From Iningainema tapete BLCC-T55 (GTDB lineage: Bacteria > Cyanobacteriota > Cyanobacteriia > Cyanobacteriales > Nostocaceae): a DNA stretch of 64,000 nt. Of this stretch, positions 7,497 to 17,418 are shown piece by piece (the stretch's first letter is position 1; each line of letters opens with the position of its first letter). The position numbers and the translations under genes were made by a program. The stretch is taken from the NCBI RefSeq assembly GCF_014698965.1, contig NZ_JACXAE010000064.1, positions 1-64,000 of the forward strand, given 5' to 3'. The notes under the pieces are model-generated. The model was not told the DNA's origin, searched no databases, and was given only the letters and a program-made list of their open reading frames with translations.

Positions 7497-9138
7497 TCGC
7501 AGTTTGGTAAGTGACTAGAAATGCATCCGTTGTTTCTGGATGATAATAGTCAATACCAAACATTTTCGCTACATACTTAAACTCAAGTTGATGAGAAACA
7601 CCAAAGTAAGGTTCAAAAACATCGTGAAACTGAGCAATTGGTAAAAAAGAAAATATTCCCCCACCATCATTGTTAACTACGACAATAATTAGAGGTTGAG
7701 AAAGGGATTTCAACAGGGCAAGTGAATTCAAATCATATAAAAAAGATAAGTCTCCGATGAGAACAGTAACCGATGAATTCAAGCCCACAGCAAAACCTGC
7801 CGCTGAAGCGATAGTACCTTCAATTCCACTTGTACCGCGATTTGCACTTACTGCGACAGGAGAACCTTCACATACAGCGTACATATCCATATCTCTAATC
7901 GGCATACTGTTAGCAAGAAATAGTCCGTGTTGTTTAGGAATATAACGAGAAATTATTCTCGCTATACCTGGTTCGCTAATTTCCTGTGATTGTCCGAGAA
8001 AATCATCTATAGTTTGGTTAATTAATTGAGATTGCTGCTGTAATTGAATTAACAAATGTGAATTTATAGACTTAGCGATCGCGGGTAATAGCTGTTGGCA
8101 AAATTGAGAAATGCTAGCCTCAATTCGCCAAGAAACATTATGCGATGGATCGTGGCGGAAAGGGTCATCAGTAACCACAATATAATTTAGTGTTTGATGC
8201 TCTATTAGTTGCATAAATCTTTTCGATGTTATGCGACTACCAATTTGTAAAATAGTTTCTAGTGGTTTTTGAGAATGTAAATAATCTATCAATAATAGGT
8301 CAAAATAATTAATTACATTAGTATGTGAATCTAAGCGTAATCTTGATTGAATATCAGTAAATACAGGTAAGTTTAGTTTTTCTGCTAATTGCGATACAGC
8401 TTGAACATCAGCATCAGACTTTAATTGACCAACAGCTAAAATTCCCCACTGAGTTTGATTGATAATATCAGCAATTTGGTTAACACTATCTGCATCTGGT
8501 ATGACTTGGGACGAGGTATATTGAGTATATGGTTTTTTCTGTTTCTGCCATAGAGTTAGAGAATCTAAATACCCATCGGTAATATGTGCATTTGTAGGAG
8601 CTAAAGGTTCGCGAAACATACAATTAAGATGTACAGAACCACTAGGAGATTTTCGTGCCTGGTAAACCGCTTGATCGATGGTTGTTAAAACCATTTGTGG
8701 AGGAATTTTTTCGTCAGGACAAGGCAAATCGAATTGCCATTTTACATACTCTCCGTAAAGATTAAATTGTTGAATAGTTTGATTAGCACCAGTTTGACGT
8801 AGTTCAGGAGGGCGATCGCCAGATAACACAATCAATGGCACACAATCAGTAGAAGCTTCAATCACAGCCGGAAAGTAATTAGCTGCTGCTGTTCCAGAAG
8901 TACAGATAACTACAGCAGGATTAAGTGTAGCACGAGCATAGCCTAGCGCATGAAAAGCCGCAGCACGTTCGTCAAAACAAACTATTTTTTCTGCATTGGG
9001 ATGGCGAGCAACAGCCACCGTTAAAGGCGTGGAACGAGAACCTACAGAAATGACAAAATAATTAACCCCATTTCTAATTAACTCTTCAACAATCAAAGAA
9101 CCCCACAGATTATTAATATTAGACGTATCAATTGTCAT
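7372..9138 (-). CDS. menD: 2-succinyl-5-enolpyruvyl-6-hydroxy-3-cyclohexene-1-carboxylate synthase
   Basis: 588 aa, thiamine-diphosphate enzyme of menaquinone/phylloquinone synthesis that joins 2-oxoglutarate to isochorismate. In cyanobacteria it supplies the photosystem I quinone. The N-terminus shows the MenD signature SVGSRSTPLTVAVARHP, the catalytic-side CFDERAAAFHALGYARA and the CTSGTAAANYFPAV block. The ThDP/Mg site is GDLSFLYDLNSL followed by VVVNNDGGGIFSFLP. Length fits the family. The gene stands alone, and its 3' end runs 125 bases into the convergent amidotransferase gene. Confidence 0.96.
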   Translation of the reverse strand: MTIDTSNINNLWGSLIVEELIRNGVNYFVISVGSRSTPLTVAVARHPNAEKIVCFDERAAAFHALGYARATLNPAVVICTSGTAAANYFPAVIEASTDCVPLIVLSGDRPPELRQTGANQTIQQFNLYGEYVKWQFDLPCPDEKIPPQMVLTTIDQAVYQARKSPSGSVHLNCMFREPLAPTNAHITDGYLDSLTLWQKQKKPYTQYTSSQVIPDADSVNQIADIINQTQWGILAVGQLKSDADVQAVSQLAEKLNLPVFTDIQSRLRLDSHTNVINYFDLLLIDYLHSQKPLETILQIGSRITSKRFMQLIEHQTLNYIVVTDDPFRHDPSHNVSWRIEASISQFCQQLLPAIAKSINSHLLIQLQQQSQLINQTIDDFLGQSQEISEPGIARIISRYIPKQHGLFLANSMPIRDMDMYAVCEGSPVAVSANRGTSGIEGTIASAAGFAVGLNSSVTVLIGDLSFLYDLNSLALLKSLSQPLIIVVVNNDGGGIFSFLPIAQFHDVFEPYFGVSHQLEFKYVAKMFGIDYYHPETTDAFLVTYQTAISHQRHAVIEVTTDRNKNYALHQDLQQLLQTHGKFLAVQDR

Positions 9139-9173
9139 GATTTAATATTGCTGAAATTAAATACAAAATATAC

Positions 9174-9251
9174 GTAGGGTGCGCTCTTTGTAACGTAACG
9201 CACCTAATTACCGCAGTTTGGTGCGTTACGGCTTCGCCTAACACACCCTAC
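9174..9251. repeat. Cruciform-forming palindromic repeat
   Basis: GTAGGGTGCG at the left end and the matching ACACCCTAC at the right end enclose a second pair, TAACGCACC and GGTGCGTTA. The arrangement can fold as one long imperfect hairpin. It lies in the 332-base gap upstream of menD, away from either start codon, and resembles common cyanobacterial dispersed repeats. Confidence 0.65.
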
Positions 9252-9470
9252 ATTATGCTAAATATGGTAACTTTTACATAATTTAGGCATAAAAATCTCT
9301 TACTCTTTCTCTTCTGGTGTGTCCTCAGCATAAGATCTGACTTTTCCCGTTAAGTCTCAAAAGGCTTACTCACACTCGTATTTAGAAAAAAGCAGGTAGA
9401 TAGGGTACAGTAATTAAAATTGGTACACCCCTGCTTGATTTGGTCAATTTAACGGACATGATATGATGAT

Positions 9471-12400
9471 ATGAAAGCGAAAAGTTGGTATTGGTGGTTA
9501 AAAATTGCAGTCTTACTGTTAGCTAGCAGTATATCGACGGCTTTTAGTCGTACAGTATATGCTCAGATTATCCCTGATGCTACTTTGGGCAGAGAAAATT
9601 CCCTTGTCACGCCTCAAGGTGTGAAAGACTTAATTACAGGGGGAGCAATTCGAGATACCACCCTATTCCATAGTTTTCGCGAATTCAATGTCAACAACGG
9701 ACAGCAAGTTTATTTTGCTTCTCCCAATGGCGTTACCAATATCTTTACTCGGGTGAGTGGAAGTAATATCTCACGGATATTCGGCACCTTAGGAGTAAAT
9801 GGCAGTGCGAATCTATTTTTCATGAATCCCAACGGCATTATTTTTGGTGCCAATGCAAAGCTAGATCTACGCGGCTCGTTCACAGCTACTACAGCGACTC
9901 GTGTTAATATTGACAAATATACTTTTAGTGCCGATAACCCAACAACGCCGCCGCTACTGAAGATTAATGTGACGCCAGGTTTACAGTATGGCTCTATAAC
10001 TCCTAACGGACAGATTCGCAATCAAGGGAATTTATCCGTAGGACAAGATTTAAATCTGATTGGTAGCAATTTGAATTTGCAAGGTCAACTCAGAGCCGGG
10101 GAAAATTTAAATGTAGTCGGTAATACTGTGACTATACGAGACAGTACGAGTAAACCATTCATTGCCACAGCAGGCAGTAACTTGGTCTTGCAGGGAAATC
10201 AAAAGCTGGATATATTTGTGCTGAATCATCCCGACAGTGGTTTATTCTCAGGTAGGGATATGGTGTTGCGGTCGGCTAATCCTGTTGCCGGAGACGCACA
10301 TTATACCAGTTACGGTAGTTTTCGTCTAGAAAAAGTGCCAGAAAGTTTGTCCTTATCTTCCCCGTCACAACAGGGAAGTGGCATGGGGAGTTTGTCTAGT
10401 AGCGATGACCCAGTGATTAGAAGTGGTGGAGATGTCTCAATTGGTAGCTATACGGGAGCCTCTTTGCATATCATAGCAGGCGGTAAGGTCGAAATCCCCA
10501 ATATTACAATCACCAAAGCAGATACAGATTCGGGAATAGTAGAAAACGTTGCTTTATCAGATGGTACGAGTGTAGCGATTTCCGGCAATACCAAACCAAC
10601 ATTAGATATACGTGCCGGAGTTTCGCCAAGTGCGATCGCACCATCAATGTCGGCTCTTGGTAATCCTGGTTTCTCCAATCTCATCGTCACCAATACAAAC
10701 ACAAGTGCCGATATCAAAGTCGGTTCTATCTTATTTGCAGATACTGCCAACAAACCCATAACAGGACAAGTGCTGTTAACTAACCAATATTACCCTAACC
10801 CCAATTTGGCGGGAGACATTCAAATTAACGGTACAGTAGTGACAGGGGGGGGAGCGGTAAATATTGACTCCAAAGGCAGTATTATTGGCAATAGTTTAAT
10901 TGACACAAACGCTACTACGGTTAATGAGCAATATTTGGGCAATGGTGGAGATGTCAGGTTACTAGCAAATGGGAACATCACCTTCAACCCAAGCAGTGGC
11001 ATCAACTCCGTTGGGTTACTTAGCGGAAATATTACTCTGACTTCCAATGGAGATATTTCATTCAATAACGCTAAAATTAGCAGCGATAACTATACCAATG
11101 TACCAAGTATAACTGGTGGTGATATTAATGTCACAGCTAGCTCCGTCTTTCTTAGTAATGGTTCTGAGTGGCAAGGGCGAACTTTTGGAGCAGGTAATGC
11201 TGGTTCGGTGAAAATTACAGCTAGCGAGTCAGTCTCGCTCTTTAATGACAACAGTATCAGCAGCGAAGTGGAGGCGGGAGCGGTAGGCAATGCAGGCGGG
11301 GTTGACCTAAATGCTAGTTCAGTTTCTTTAACTAATGGCGCTCAAATCGCTTCTTCCACTAATGGACTTGGGGATGCAGGTGGAGTCCGGCTTAATGTGA
11401 CTAAAGATTTCTTAGCAAGTGGGGAAAACAGCCAGGGATTTGTGAGTGGCGTTTTTAGCAGTGTAAATTCTGGAGTGGTAGGCAATGCAGGTAAGATTGA
11501 CCTTGATGCTGGTTCGGTTTCTCTAACTAATGGCGCTCAAATCGCTTCTTCCACTAATGGACAAGGGGATGCAGGTGGAGTCCGGCTTAATGTGACTAAA
11601 GATTTCTTTGCATATGGGGAAAGTAGCCAGGGATTTGTGAGTGGTGTTTTCAGCAGTGTAGATCCTGAAGGGGTAGGTCATGCAGGCAAGATTGACCTTG
11701 ATGCTGGTTCGGTTTCTTTAACCAATGGGGCTCGAATCATTTCTTCTACCTTTGGACTCGGGGATGCAGGGGGAGTCCGGCTAAATGTGACTCGATATCT
11801 CCAAGCAAGTGGGGAAAGTAGCCAGGGAATTGTAAGTGGTGTTTTCAGCAGTGTAGAACCTGGAGCAGTAGGCAATGCAAGCGGGGTTGATCTTGATGCT
11901 GGTTCGGTTTCTCTAACTAATGGCGCTCAAATCGTTTCTTCCACTTTTGGAACAGCAGATGCAGGTAGAGTCCGGCTTAATGTGACTGGAGATTTCTTGG
12001 CAAATGGGGAAAGTAGCCAGGGATTTGTGAGTGGCGTTTTCAGCAGTGTTGAGTCTCTTGCAGTAGGCAATGCAGGCGGAGTTGATCTTGATGCTGGTTC
12101 GGTTTCTCTCAATAATAGAGCTCAAATTAATTCTTCCACTTTTGGACAAGGGAATGCAGGTGGAGTCCGGCTAAATGTGACTAGAGATCTCCAAGCAAAT
12201 GAGGCAAGTGGTGTTTTCAGCACTGTGGATACTCTTGCGCTAGGCAATGCAGGCGGGGTTGCCCTGAATGCTGGTTCAGTTTCTTTAACTAATGGAGCTC
12301 GAATCAATTCGACCATTTTTGGAAAAGGGGATGCAGGTGGAGTCCGGCTAAATGTGACTGGAGATTTCCAGGCAACTGGGGAAAACAGCCAGGGTGGTAG

Positions 12401-13889
12401 TGGTGTTTTCAGCAGTGTAGAACCTGGAGCAGTAGGCAATGCAAGCGGGGTTGACCTTGATGCTGGTTCGGTTTCTCTAAATAATGGGGCTCAAATTGTT
12501 TCTGCCATTTTTGGACTCGGGAATGCAGGAGGAATCCGGCTAAATGTGACTAGAGATTTCTTTGCAAATGGGGAAAACAGCCAGGGATTTGTGAGTGGTG
12601 TTTTCAGCAGTGTAGAATCTGGAGGGGTAGGTAATGCAGGCAATATTGACCTTGATGCTGGTTCGGTTTCTCTAACTAATGGCGCTCAAATCATTTCTTC
12701 CACTTTTGGACTGGGGGATGCAGGAGGAGTCCGGCTCTCCGTAACTGGAGATTTCTTTGCAAATGGGGAAAACAGCAAGGGTGGTAGTGGTGTTCTCAGT
12801 ACAGTAGAAGCAGGAGCAACAGGCAAAGGTGGGAATATAGAATTGAGTGTTGGTTCTGTTTCTTTAAGAAATGGTGGGCAAATTAGTTCCAGTACTTATG
12901 GACAAGGGAATGCAGGCGATTTGAAGATTAATATTTCAGGCAAAGTCCAGGTGGATGGTGAAAGTAGGCAGGGAATCAGCAGTCAGATCTCTAGTAGTGC
13001 CAATTTTAGTTCAATAGGCAACGCAGGAAATATAGATCTCAGTGCAGCTTCCATTGAGCTTACCAATGGCGGCTCTATCACCACTGCTGCTAATGGAAAT
13101 GGCACATCAAATGCAGGCAACATAGCAATTACTAGCAACCAATTACGGTTGAGCGATCGCTCTAACATTAGCGCTACAACCCTATTGGGTGATGGTGGCA
13201 ACATTTTCTTGAATCTAAAAGATTTCTTGTTATTACGCAATCACAGCAATATCTCCACCACTGCCGGACAAGCTAATGCTGGTGGCAATGGTGGTAATAT
13301 CAATATTAATTCTGGATTCCTCGTTGCTGTTCCCGGAGAAGATAGCGACATCTCTGCTAATGCCTACAACGGCAGTGGCGGCAACATTAACATCACCACC
13401 AATGGCATCTACGGCATACAATACCGTACCCAAAACACGGATTTCAGCGACATTACCGCCACTTCTCAATTTGGCATTAATGGTACAGTCAACTTCATTA
13501 TCCCAGAAATTGACCCAACTGCAGGATTAACTCAATTACCCTTGGCTATAATTGACCCAGCAGACCAAATTATCGCAGGTTGTCCTACTGACCGCGACGC
13601 TCGTTTTGTTGTGACAGGACGAGGTAGCATACCAGAAGATCCCAGACAAGCGCTTAGAGGGCAGGTTGTTATGCAAGATTTTCGTTCTCCTGCTGTTGTC
13701 AGATCAGGGGCGGATAAATTCCCATTGCCTCCCAAAGTTTCAACCCCAAGCTATCCCCACTCCCCAATCGTGGAAGCTACTGGGTGGGTTATGGACTTGC
13801 AGGGCAATATTATCTTAGTGGCGAATCTACCTGATGTCAGCCACAGTTCGTGGAGTGATAAGATCAATTGTCCCAGTGTTAAATGGTAA
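9471..13889 (+). CDS. Haemagglutinin-like two-partner-secretion exoprotein with 65-aa repeats
   Basis: 1472 aa. A signal peptide ends at about residue 31 (VYAQ before IIPDATLG). Residues 32-160 form the TPS secretion domain, with the conserved MNPNGIIFGAN near residue 118. The body is Asn/Gly/Ser/Val-rich and should fold as a right-handed beta-helix. From about residue 600 there are roughly ten units of 65 aa, each reading approximately GNAGGVDLDAGSVSLTNGAQ, then SSTFG..DAGGVRLNVT and VSGVFSSVE. The C-terminus carries the cyanobacterial exoprotein tail AGCPTDRDARFVVTGRGS and PRQALRGQVVMQDFRS. It should be exported by an FhaC/ShlB-type outer-membrane partner, which is not in the window. Adhesion or surface-layer role is inferred. 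Confidence 0.88.
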   Translation: MKAKSWYWWLKIAVLLLASSISTAFSRTVYAQIIPDATLGRENSLVTPQGVKDLITGGAIRDTTLFHSFREFNVNNGQQVYFASPNGVTNIFTRVSGSNISRIFGTLGVNGSANLFFMNPNGIIFGANAKLDLRGSFTATTATRVNIDKYTFSADNPTTPPLLKINVTPGLQYGSITPNGQIRNQGNLSVGQDLNLIGSNLNLQGQLRAGENLNVVGNTVTIRDSTSKPFIATAGSNLVLQGNQKLDIFVLNHPDSGLFSGRDMVLRSANPVAGDAHYTSYGSFRLEKVPESLSLSSPSQQGSGMGSLSSSDDPVIRSGGDVSIGSYTGASLHIIAGGKVEIPNITITKADTDSGIVENVALSDGTSVAISGNTKPTLDIRAGVSPSAIAPSMSALGNPGFSNLIVTNTNTSADIKVGSILFADTANKPITGQVLLTNQYYPNPNLAGDIQINGTVVTGGGAVNIDSKGSIIGNSLIDTNATTVNEQYLGNGGDVRLLANGNITFNPSSGINSVGLLSGNITLTSNGDISFNNAKISSDNYTNVPSITGGDINVTASSVFLSNGSEWQGRTFGAGNAGSVKITASESVSLFNDNSISSEVEAGAVGNAGGVDLNASSVSLTNGAQIASSTNGLGDAGGVRLNVTKDFLASGENSQGFVSGVFSSVNSGVVGNAGKIDLDAGSVSLTNGAQIASSTNGQGDAGGVRLNVTKDFFAYGESSQGFVSGVFSSVDPEGVGHAGKIDLDAGSVSLTNGARIISSTFGLGDAGGVRLNVTRYLQASGESSQGIVSGVFSSVEPGAVGNASGVDLDAGSVSLTNGAQIVSSTFGTADAGRVRLNVTGDFLANGESSQGFVSGVFSSVESLAVGNAGGVDLDAGSVSLNNRAQINSSTFGQGNAGGVRLNVTRDLQANEASGVFSTVDTLALGNAGGVALNAGSVSLTNGARINSTIFGKGDAGGVRLNVTGDFQATGENSQGGSGVFSSVEPGAVGNASGVDLDAGSVSLNNGAQIVSAIFGLGNAGGIRLNVTRDFFANGENSQGFVSGVFSSVESGGVGNAGNIDLDAGSVSLTNGAQIISSTFGLGDAGGVRLSVTGDFFANGENSKGGSGVLSTVEAGATGKGGNIELSVGSVSLRNGGQISSSTYGQGNAGDLKINISGKVQVDGESRQGISSQISSSANFSSIGNAGNIDLSAASIELTNGGSITTAANGNGTSNAGNIAITSNQLRLSDRSNISATTLLGDGGNIFLNLKDFLLLRNHSNISTTAGQANAGGNGGNININSGFLVAVPGEDSDISANAYNGSGGNINITTNGIYGIQYRTQNTDFSDITATSQFGINGTVNFIIPEIDPTAGLTQLPLAIIDPADQIIAGCPTDRDARFVVTGRGSIPEDPRQALRGQVVMQDFRSPAVVRSGADKFPLPPKVSTPSYPHSPIVEATGWVMDLQGNIILVANLPDVSHSSWSDKINCPSVKW
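11278..12850 (+). repeat. 195-bp tandem repeats inside the exoprotein gene
   Basis: About eight near-identical units of some 195 bp and a few degenerate flanking ones. Whole phrases such as GGTTCGGTTTCTCTAACTAA recur almost unchanged. One unit near 12190 is shortened, losing the SSQGFV segment. The high identity implies recent expansion or gene conversion. Confidence 0.85.
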
Positions 13890-13999
13890 TGGAGAATGAG
13901 TAATAGGGGTTTTGAGCGGGTAAGATTGGAGGTAAACCTCCGCGCAAAGTCAGAGCTTAAGAGCGGTTTAAACCCCAGGCTATGCGGTTAAATATATTT

Positions 14000-14725
14000 A
14001 TGACAGACTACCTCTATCACTACCCACCCCTATACCCAGGTATCCTACTCAAACGCTACAAACGGTTTTTTGCCGATATTGAACTCACGAATGGGGAAAT
14101 AGTCACAGCACATTGCCCAAACACCGGTCCGATGAAAGGGGTTTGCAGTATTGGTAGTGCAGTACAAATTTCCAAAAGTAATAACCCTAACCGTAAACTA
14201 CCCTACACATGGGAAATGATTCAAGTAAATGACACAGAGCCGACTTGGGTAGGTATCAACACAGCTTTATCCAACCAAATAATTAAACTAGCTCTAGAAA
14301 AACGCCTTTTCCCAGAACTAGGCGAATACAACCAAATTCGTTCAGAAGTTACTTACGGACAAGATAAAAAAAGTCGGGTAGATTTTTTTCTCTCTCACCT
14401 TGAATCACTAAGTAATATTTATGTTGAAGTGAAAAACACGACTTGGGCTGCTGGCAAGTTAGCATTATTTCCCGATACAGAAACCACAAGAGGACAAAAA
14501 CATTTACGGGAACTGATGGCTTTACTTCCCCAAAGTCGTGCAGTAATGCTTTACTTAATTAACCGGGGTGATTGCACCGAGTTTGCTCCTGGTGATAGTG
14601 CTGACCCTGTATATGGTACGTTGTTGCGTAGTGCGATCGCTCAAGGTTTAGAAGTTTTACCTTGTCGCTTTGATGTCACACCAGTTGGTGTGCGCTATTT
14701 GGGTTTAGCGCCATGTAAGTTTTGA
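14000..14725 (+). CDS. sfsA: SfsA family DNA/RNA nuclease-like protein
   Basis: 241 aa from the ATG at 14000; an upstream in-frame ATG at 13982 would add MRLNIF without benefit. Family signatures are LLKRYKRFFADIEL, the AHCPNTGPMKG block, WVGINTALSN and the nuclease-fold region SRVDFFLS with YVEVKNTTWA, where D, E and K form the PD-(D/E)XK-like site. PDTETTRGQKHLRELM is the conserved segment following it. SfsA was first described as a sugar-fermentation stimulation protein and binds DNA. The stop codon abuts the stop of the convergent methyltransferase gene. Confidence 0.95.
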   Translation: MTDYLYHYPPLYPGILLKRYKRFFADIELTNGEIVTAHCPNTGPMKGVCSIGSAVQISKSNNPNRKLPYTWEMIQVNDTEPTWVGINTALSNQIIKLALEKRLFPELGEYNQIRSEVTYGQDKKSRVDFFLSHLESLSNIYVEVKNTTWAAGKLALFPDTETTRGQKHLRELMALLPQSRAVMLYLINRGDCTEFAPGDSADPVYGTLLRSAIAQGLEVLPCRFDVTPVGVRYLGLAPCKF

Positions 14726-15616
14726 TTAACTAATTCTTTTCGCAACACACATAATTGTTTGTGCTGCCGCGGGTGAGTCTGGGTTGATTCCAGACATACG
14801 TTGAGCTAATCTAAGTTTTAGAGGTAGTCTTCCATACTTACCTTCAAGCACTTCAGCACCAAGATCGTGATTGTGAGGATACAGTTTCACTTCAAAACCT
14901 AGTGGTTCCAAAACTTGATGGTAAAGTTCTGGTGTAACACCATCTCCAGGTCTTTGATTATGAATCTCGGTTTTCCAACGAGCATTTCTAATTTCCGGCG
15001 GAACATAATACTTACTACGTATCAATCGGTAGATGGGCATCCGTATATCCCGCAAAAATAAAGCAAGACCTTTTAAATTCCAGGCAGTTTTCTGAGGATC
15101 TTTATCTGTTACTAGTAAACCACCAGGACGTACTATCCTCGCAGCTTCTGCCAACATTCTCCTCATATCATCACAATGATGTATGGTTGAATTAGCGACG
15201 ACTATATCTGCAAACTGATCAATAAACGGTAAGTGATGAGCGTCAGCTAAAATAGGTGTATACCCTATTTCCTTAGCTATTTCCAAACCACCACGGGCAA
15301 TATCTACCCCGATAATCACTTTTGGTGAACCACCCAGCTTTGCGTATAAGTTACCTGGTCCACAACCTATATCAACAACAATTTTACCATCCCAACTTCC
15401 CATCGCCGCTTGCCAACGTGGTTTGAAGGTTTCGTTGTTATAACACTTCTGTAAATATTGTCTACTCCAAACTGGATGACCAAAAAAGTTAATGTTTGCC
15501 AACATTCCTTTGGTCATCATCGGAATTGTACAGGTGGGAATGTCTGTTTGCCAGTCGATCTGAGCATCTGTGGAAACATACTGCTCAATCTCTGAATTTA
15601 TTGAGTTTTGTATCAT
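14726..15616 (-). CDS. Class I SAM-dependent methyltransferase
   Basis: 296 aa. Motif I is VVDIGCGPGNLYAKLGG (about 80-95), followed by an acidic motif II IIGVDIARGG, motif post-II ADAHHLPF, and motif IV FADIVVANSTIHHCDDM, all standard for the Rossmann-fold methyltransferases. An N-terminal 75-residue extension, including NINFFGHPVWSRQYLQKCYN, precedes the fold. The C-terminal part, with DIRMPIYRLIRSKYYVPPE, probably shapes the acceptor site. The acceptor is unknown; the overall plan is like small-molecule or lipid methyltransferases. It stands alone with a 400-base upstream gap. Confidence 0.85.
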   Translation of the reverse strand: MIQNSINSEIEQYVSTDAQIDWQTDIPTCTIPMMTKGMLANINFFGHPVWSRQYLQKCYNNETFKPRWQAAMGSWDGKIVVDIGCGPGNLYAKLGGSPKVIIGVDIARGGLEIAKEIGYTPILADAHHLPFIDQFADIVVANSTIHHCDDMRRMLAEAARIVRPGGLLVTDKDPQKTAWNLKGLALFLRDIRMPIYRLIRSKYYVPPEIRNARWKTEIHNQRPGDGVTPELYHQVLEPLGFEVKLYPHNHDLGAEVLEGKYGRLPLKLRLAQRMSGINPDSPAAAQTIMCVAKRIS

Positions 15617-16022
15617 TTTTATACCCTAAGTAGTATTTGAGGTATTTATCTCAAGTCCATGAGTATTAAACTTTCTTTGTGGTGATGGCTTCCCTGTACT
15701 GATATGCTTTTTTTCACATATTAAATAAATTATCATACAGTAATTTCACTGTTGTCATCAAGCATATTTACTTATAAAGAGTATAAATTATTTGAATTAG
15801 ATCAATAAACATCAACCGAATTGAAACGTGCATTATTCAGAATCCTTGTATGAACGATGAGGGAACGTCTCTACATTTTTTGTCAGAAACGAAGAATTTT
15901 GAACTAGATCATCATTTATCGCTTAAATAGCATGTATTTATGGGAGAATGATAAACTGCATATTGTTAAATAGGCAGGTAGCATAGATTGTAAAGCCTGT
16001 ATCAAAGAGGAAAGCGATCGCT
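15617..16022. other. Divergent intergenic region
   Basis: About 400 AT-rich bases between the divergent methyltransferase and LeuC-type genes. It holds half of a TGTAGAGACG-type repeat near 15864 (AACGTCTCTACATTTT). Promoters must lie here but no operator is clear. AGAGGA at 16002-16007 is the likely ribosome site for the LeuC-type gene. Confidence 0.4.
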
Positions 16023-17345
16023 ATGGGCATGACCATAACAGAAAAAATCTTGGCGAAAGCCTCTGGTCGGTCAGTAGTCGAACCAGGTGAAAATATCTGG
16101 GTTGATGTTGACGTACTAATGACTCATGATGTTTGTGGACCAGGAACCATTGGTGTATTTAAACGCGAGTTTGGTGCTGACGCCAAAGTTTGGAACTCAG
16201 AAAAAATCGTCTTAATTCCGGATCATTACATCTTTACAGCCGACGAACGCGCTAACCGTAATGTAGATATTCTCCGTGAATTTGCACAAGAACAAGGCAT
16301 AAAATATTTCTACGACATTACAGATAAATCAAACTTTAAAGCCAACCCAGACTACAAAGGTGTTTGCCACGTAGCCCTAGCCCAAGAAGGTCACACCCGC
16401 CCAGGCGAAGTTCTATTTGGTACAGACTCCCACACTTGTAATGCAGGAGCATTTGGTCAATTTGCTACGGGAATTGGTAACACAGATGCAGGCTTTATTA
16501 TGGGGACGGGTAAACTATTAATTAAAGTTCCCGCTACCATGCGCTTCATACTAAATGGTGAAATGCCCCCCTACTTACTAGCAAAAGACTTGATTCTACA
16601 CATCATTGGGGATATCACCGTTGCGGGAGCTACTTACCGGACAATGGAATTCGCAGGCGTTGCCGTGGAAAAAATGACAATGGAAGAACGGATGACCCTG
16701 TGTAACATGGTGATTGAAGCAGGTGGCAAAAATGGTACGATCGCACCAGATGAAACTACATTTGAGTATGTGCGATCGCGTACCAATCAACCTTTTGAAC
16801 CAGTGTACACAGATCCCGATGCCAAATTCTACAGTAACAGACGCTACGACGTTTCCCAACTAGAACCAGTAGTTGCCCAACCCCACTCCCCAGACAACCG
16901 CGCTTTAGCACGAGAATGTAGCAATGTCAAGATAGATAGAGTTTACATCGGTTCTTGCACAGGTGGAAAAACAGAAGACTTTTTCCACGCGGCAAAAATT
17001 CTCAAAGGTAATAAAGTCAAAGTTCCTACCTACTTAGTACCTGCCACTCAAAAAGTTTACGAAGACTTGTTTAAACTCAAGTACTCTGAACAAACCCTAT
17101 CCGAAATTTTCCTAGAAGCAGGTTGTATTGAACCTGCTGCACCTTCTTGCGCTGCTTGTTTGGGTGGTCCCAAAGACACCTTTGGACGTATGAATGAACC
17201 AGAAATTTGCGTTTCTACCACGAACCGTAATTTCCCCGGACGCATGGGTAATAAAGAAGCCGGAGTTTACCTAGCTTCTCCCTACACTGCAGCCGCCTCT
17301 GCCCTCACTGGGTATGTAACAGATCCGCGTGAGTTTTTAAGTTAA
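16023..17345 (+). CDS. 3-isopropylmalate dehydratase large subunit (LeuC-type aconitase family)
   Basis: 440 aa of the aconitase superfamily. Substrate and cluster regions are visible: DVLMTHDVCGPGTIGVFKRE, GTDSHTCNAGAFGQFATGIG and the 4Fe-4S cysteines in DRVYIGSCTGGKTEDF and SCAACLGGP, with TTNRNFPGRMG near the C-terminus. The family dehydrates and rehydrates 2-hydroxyacids such as 3-isopropylmalate in leucine synthesis or homoaconitate. The length and the opening MGMTITEKILAKASG fit the shorter HacA/LeuC2 branch better than the roughly 470-aa bacterial LeuC. No small subunit (LeuD) is adjacent. The exact substrate is therefore uncertain. Confidence 0.85.
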   Translation: MGMTITEKILAKASGRSVVEPGENIWVDVDVLMTHDVCGPGTIGVFKREFGADAKVWNSEKIVLIPDHYIFTADERANRNVDILREFAQEQGIKYFYDITDKSNFKANPDYKGVCHVALAQEGHTRPGEVLFGTDSHTCNAGAFGQFATGIGNTDAGFIMGTGKLLIKVPATMRFILNGEMPPYLLAKDLILHIIGDITVAGATYRTMEFAGVAVEKMTMEERMTLCNMVIEAGGKNGTIAPDETTFEYVRSRTNQPFEPVYTDPDAKFYSNRRYDVSQLEPVVAQPHSPDNRALARECSNVKIDRVYIGSCTGGKTEDFFHAAKILKGNKVKVPTYLVPATQKVYEDLFKLKYSEQTLSEIFLEAGCIEPAAPSCAACLGGPKDTFGRMNEPEICVSTTNRNFPGRMGNKEAGVYLASPYTAAASALTGYVTDPREFLS

Positions 17346-17383
17346 TTTTTGTCTCACGCTCTACGCCTAGACGCGAAGAAACT

Positions 17384-17406
17384 CTTTGCGCCTTTGCGCC
17401 TTTGCG
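17384..17406. repeat. Short tandem repeat CTTTGCGC
   Basis: Two full copies and one partial copy of CTTTGCGC, between the LeuC-type gene and the gluconokinase gene. This kind of low-complexity string is common between cyanobacterial genes. Confidence 0.6.
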
Positions 17407-17418
17407 TGAGGTTAATTT

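Noticed and set aside
9699-10021. Antisense 103-aa frame over the TPS domain
   Set aside because: The TPS domain with its NPNGI motif is on the other strand and leaves no room for a second gene.
11090-12439. Several antisense frames of 60-105 aa within the exoprotein repeats
   Set aside because: They arise from the repetitive Gly/Ser/Asn codons on the coding strand and repeat with the same period; no ribosome sites.
11278-12850. CRISPR-like periodic repeats
   Set aside because: The period is 195 bp with conserved spacers that encode protein; no 25-37 bp repeats with unique spacers and no cas genes.
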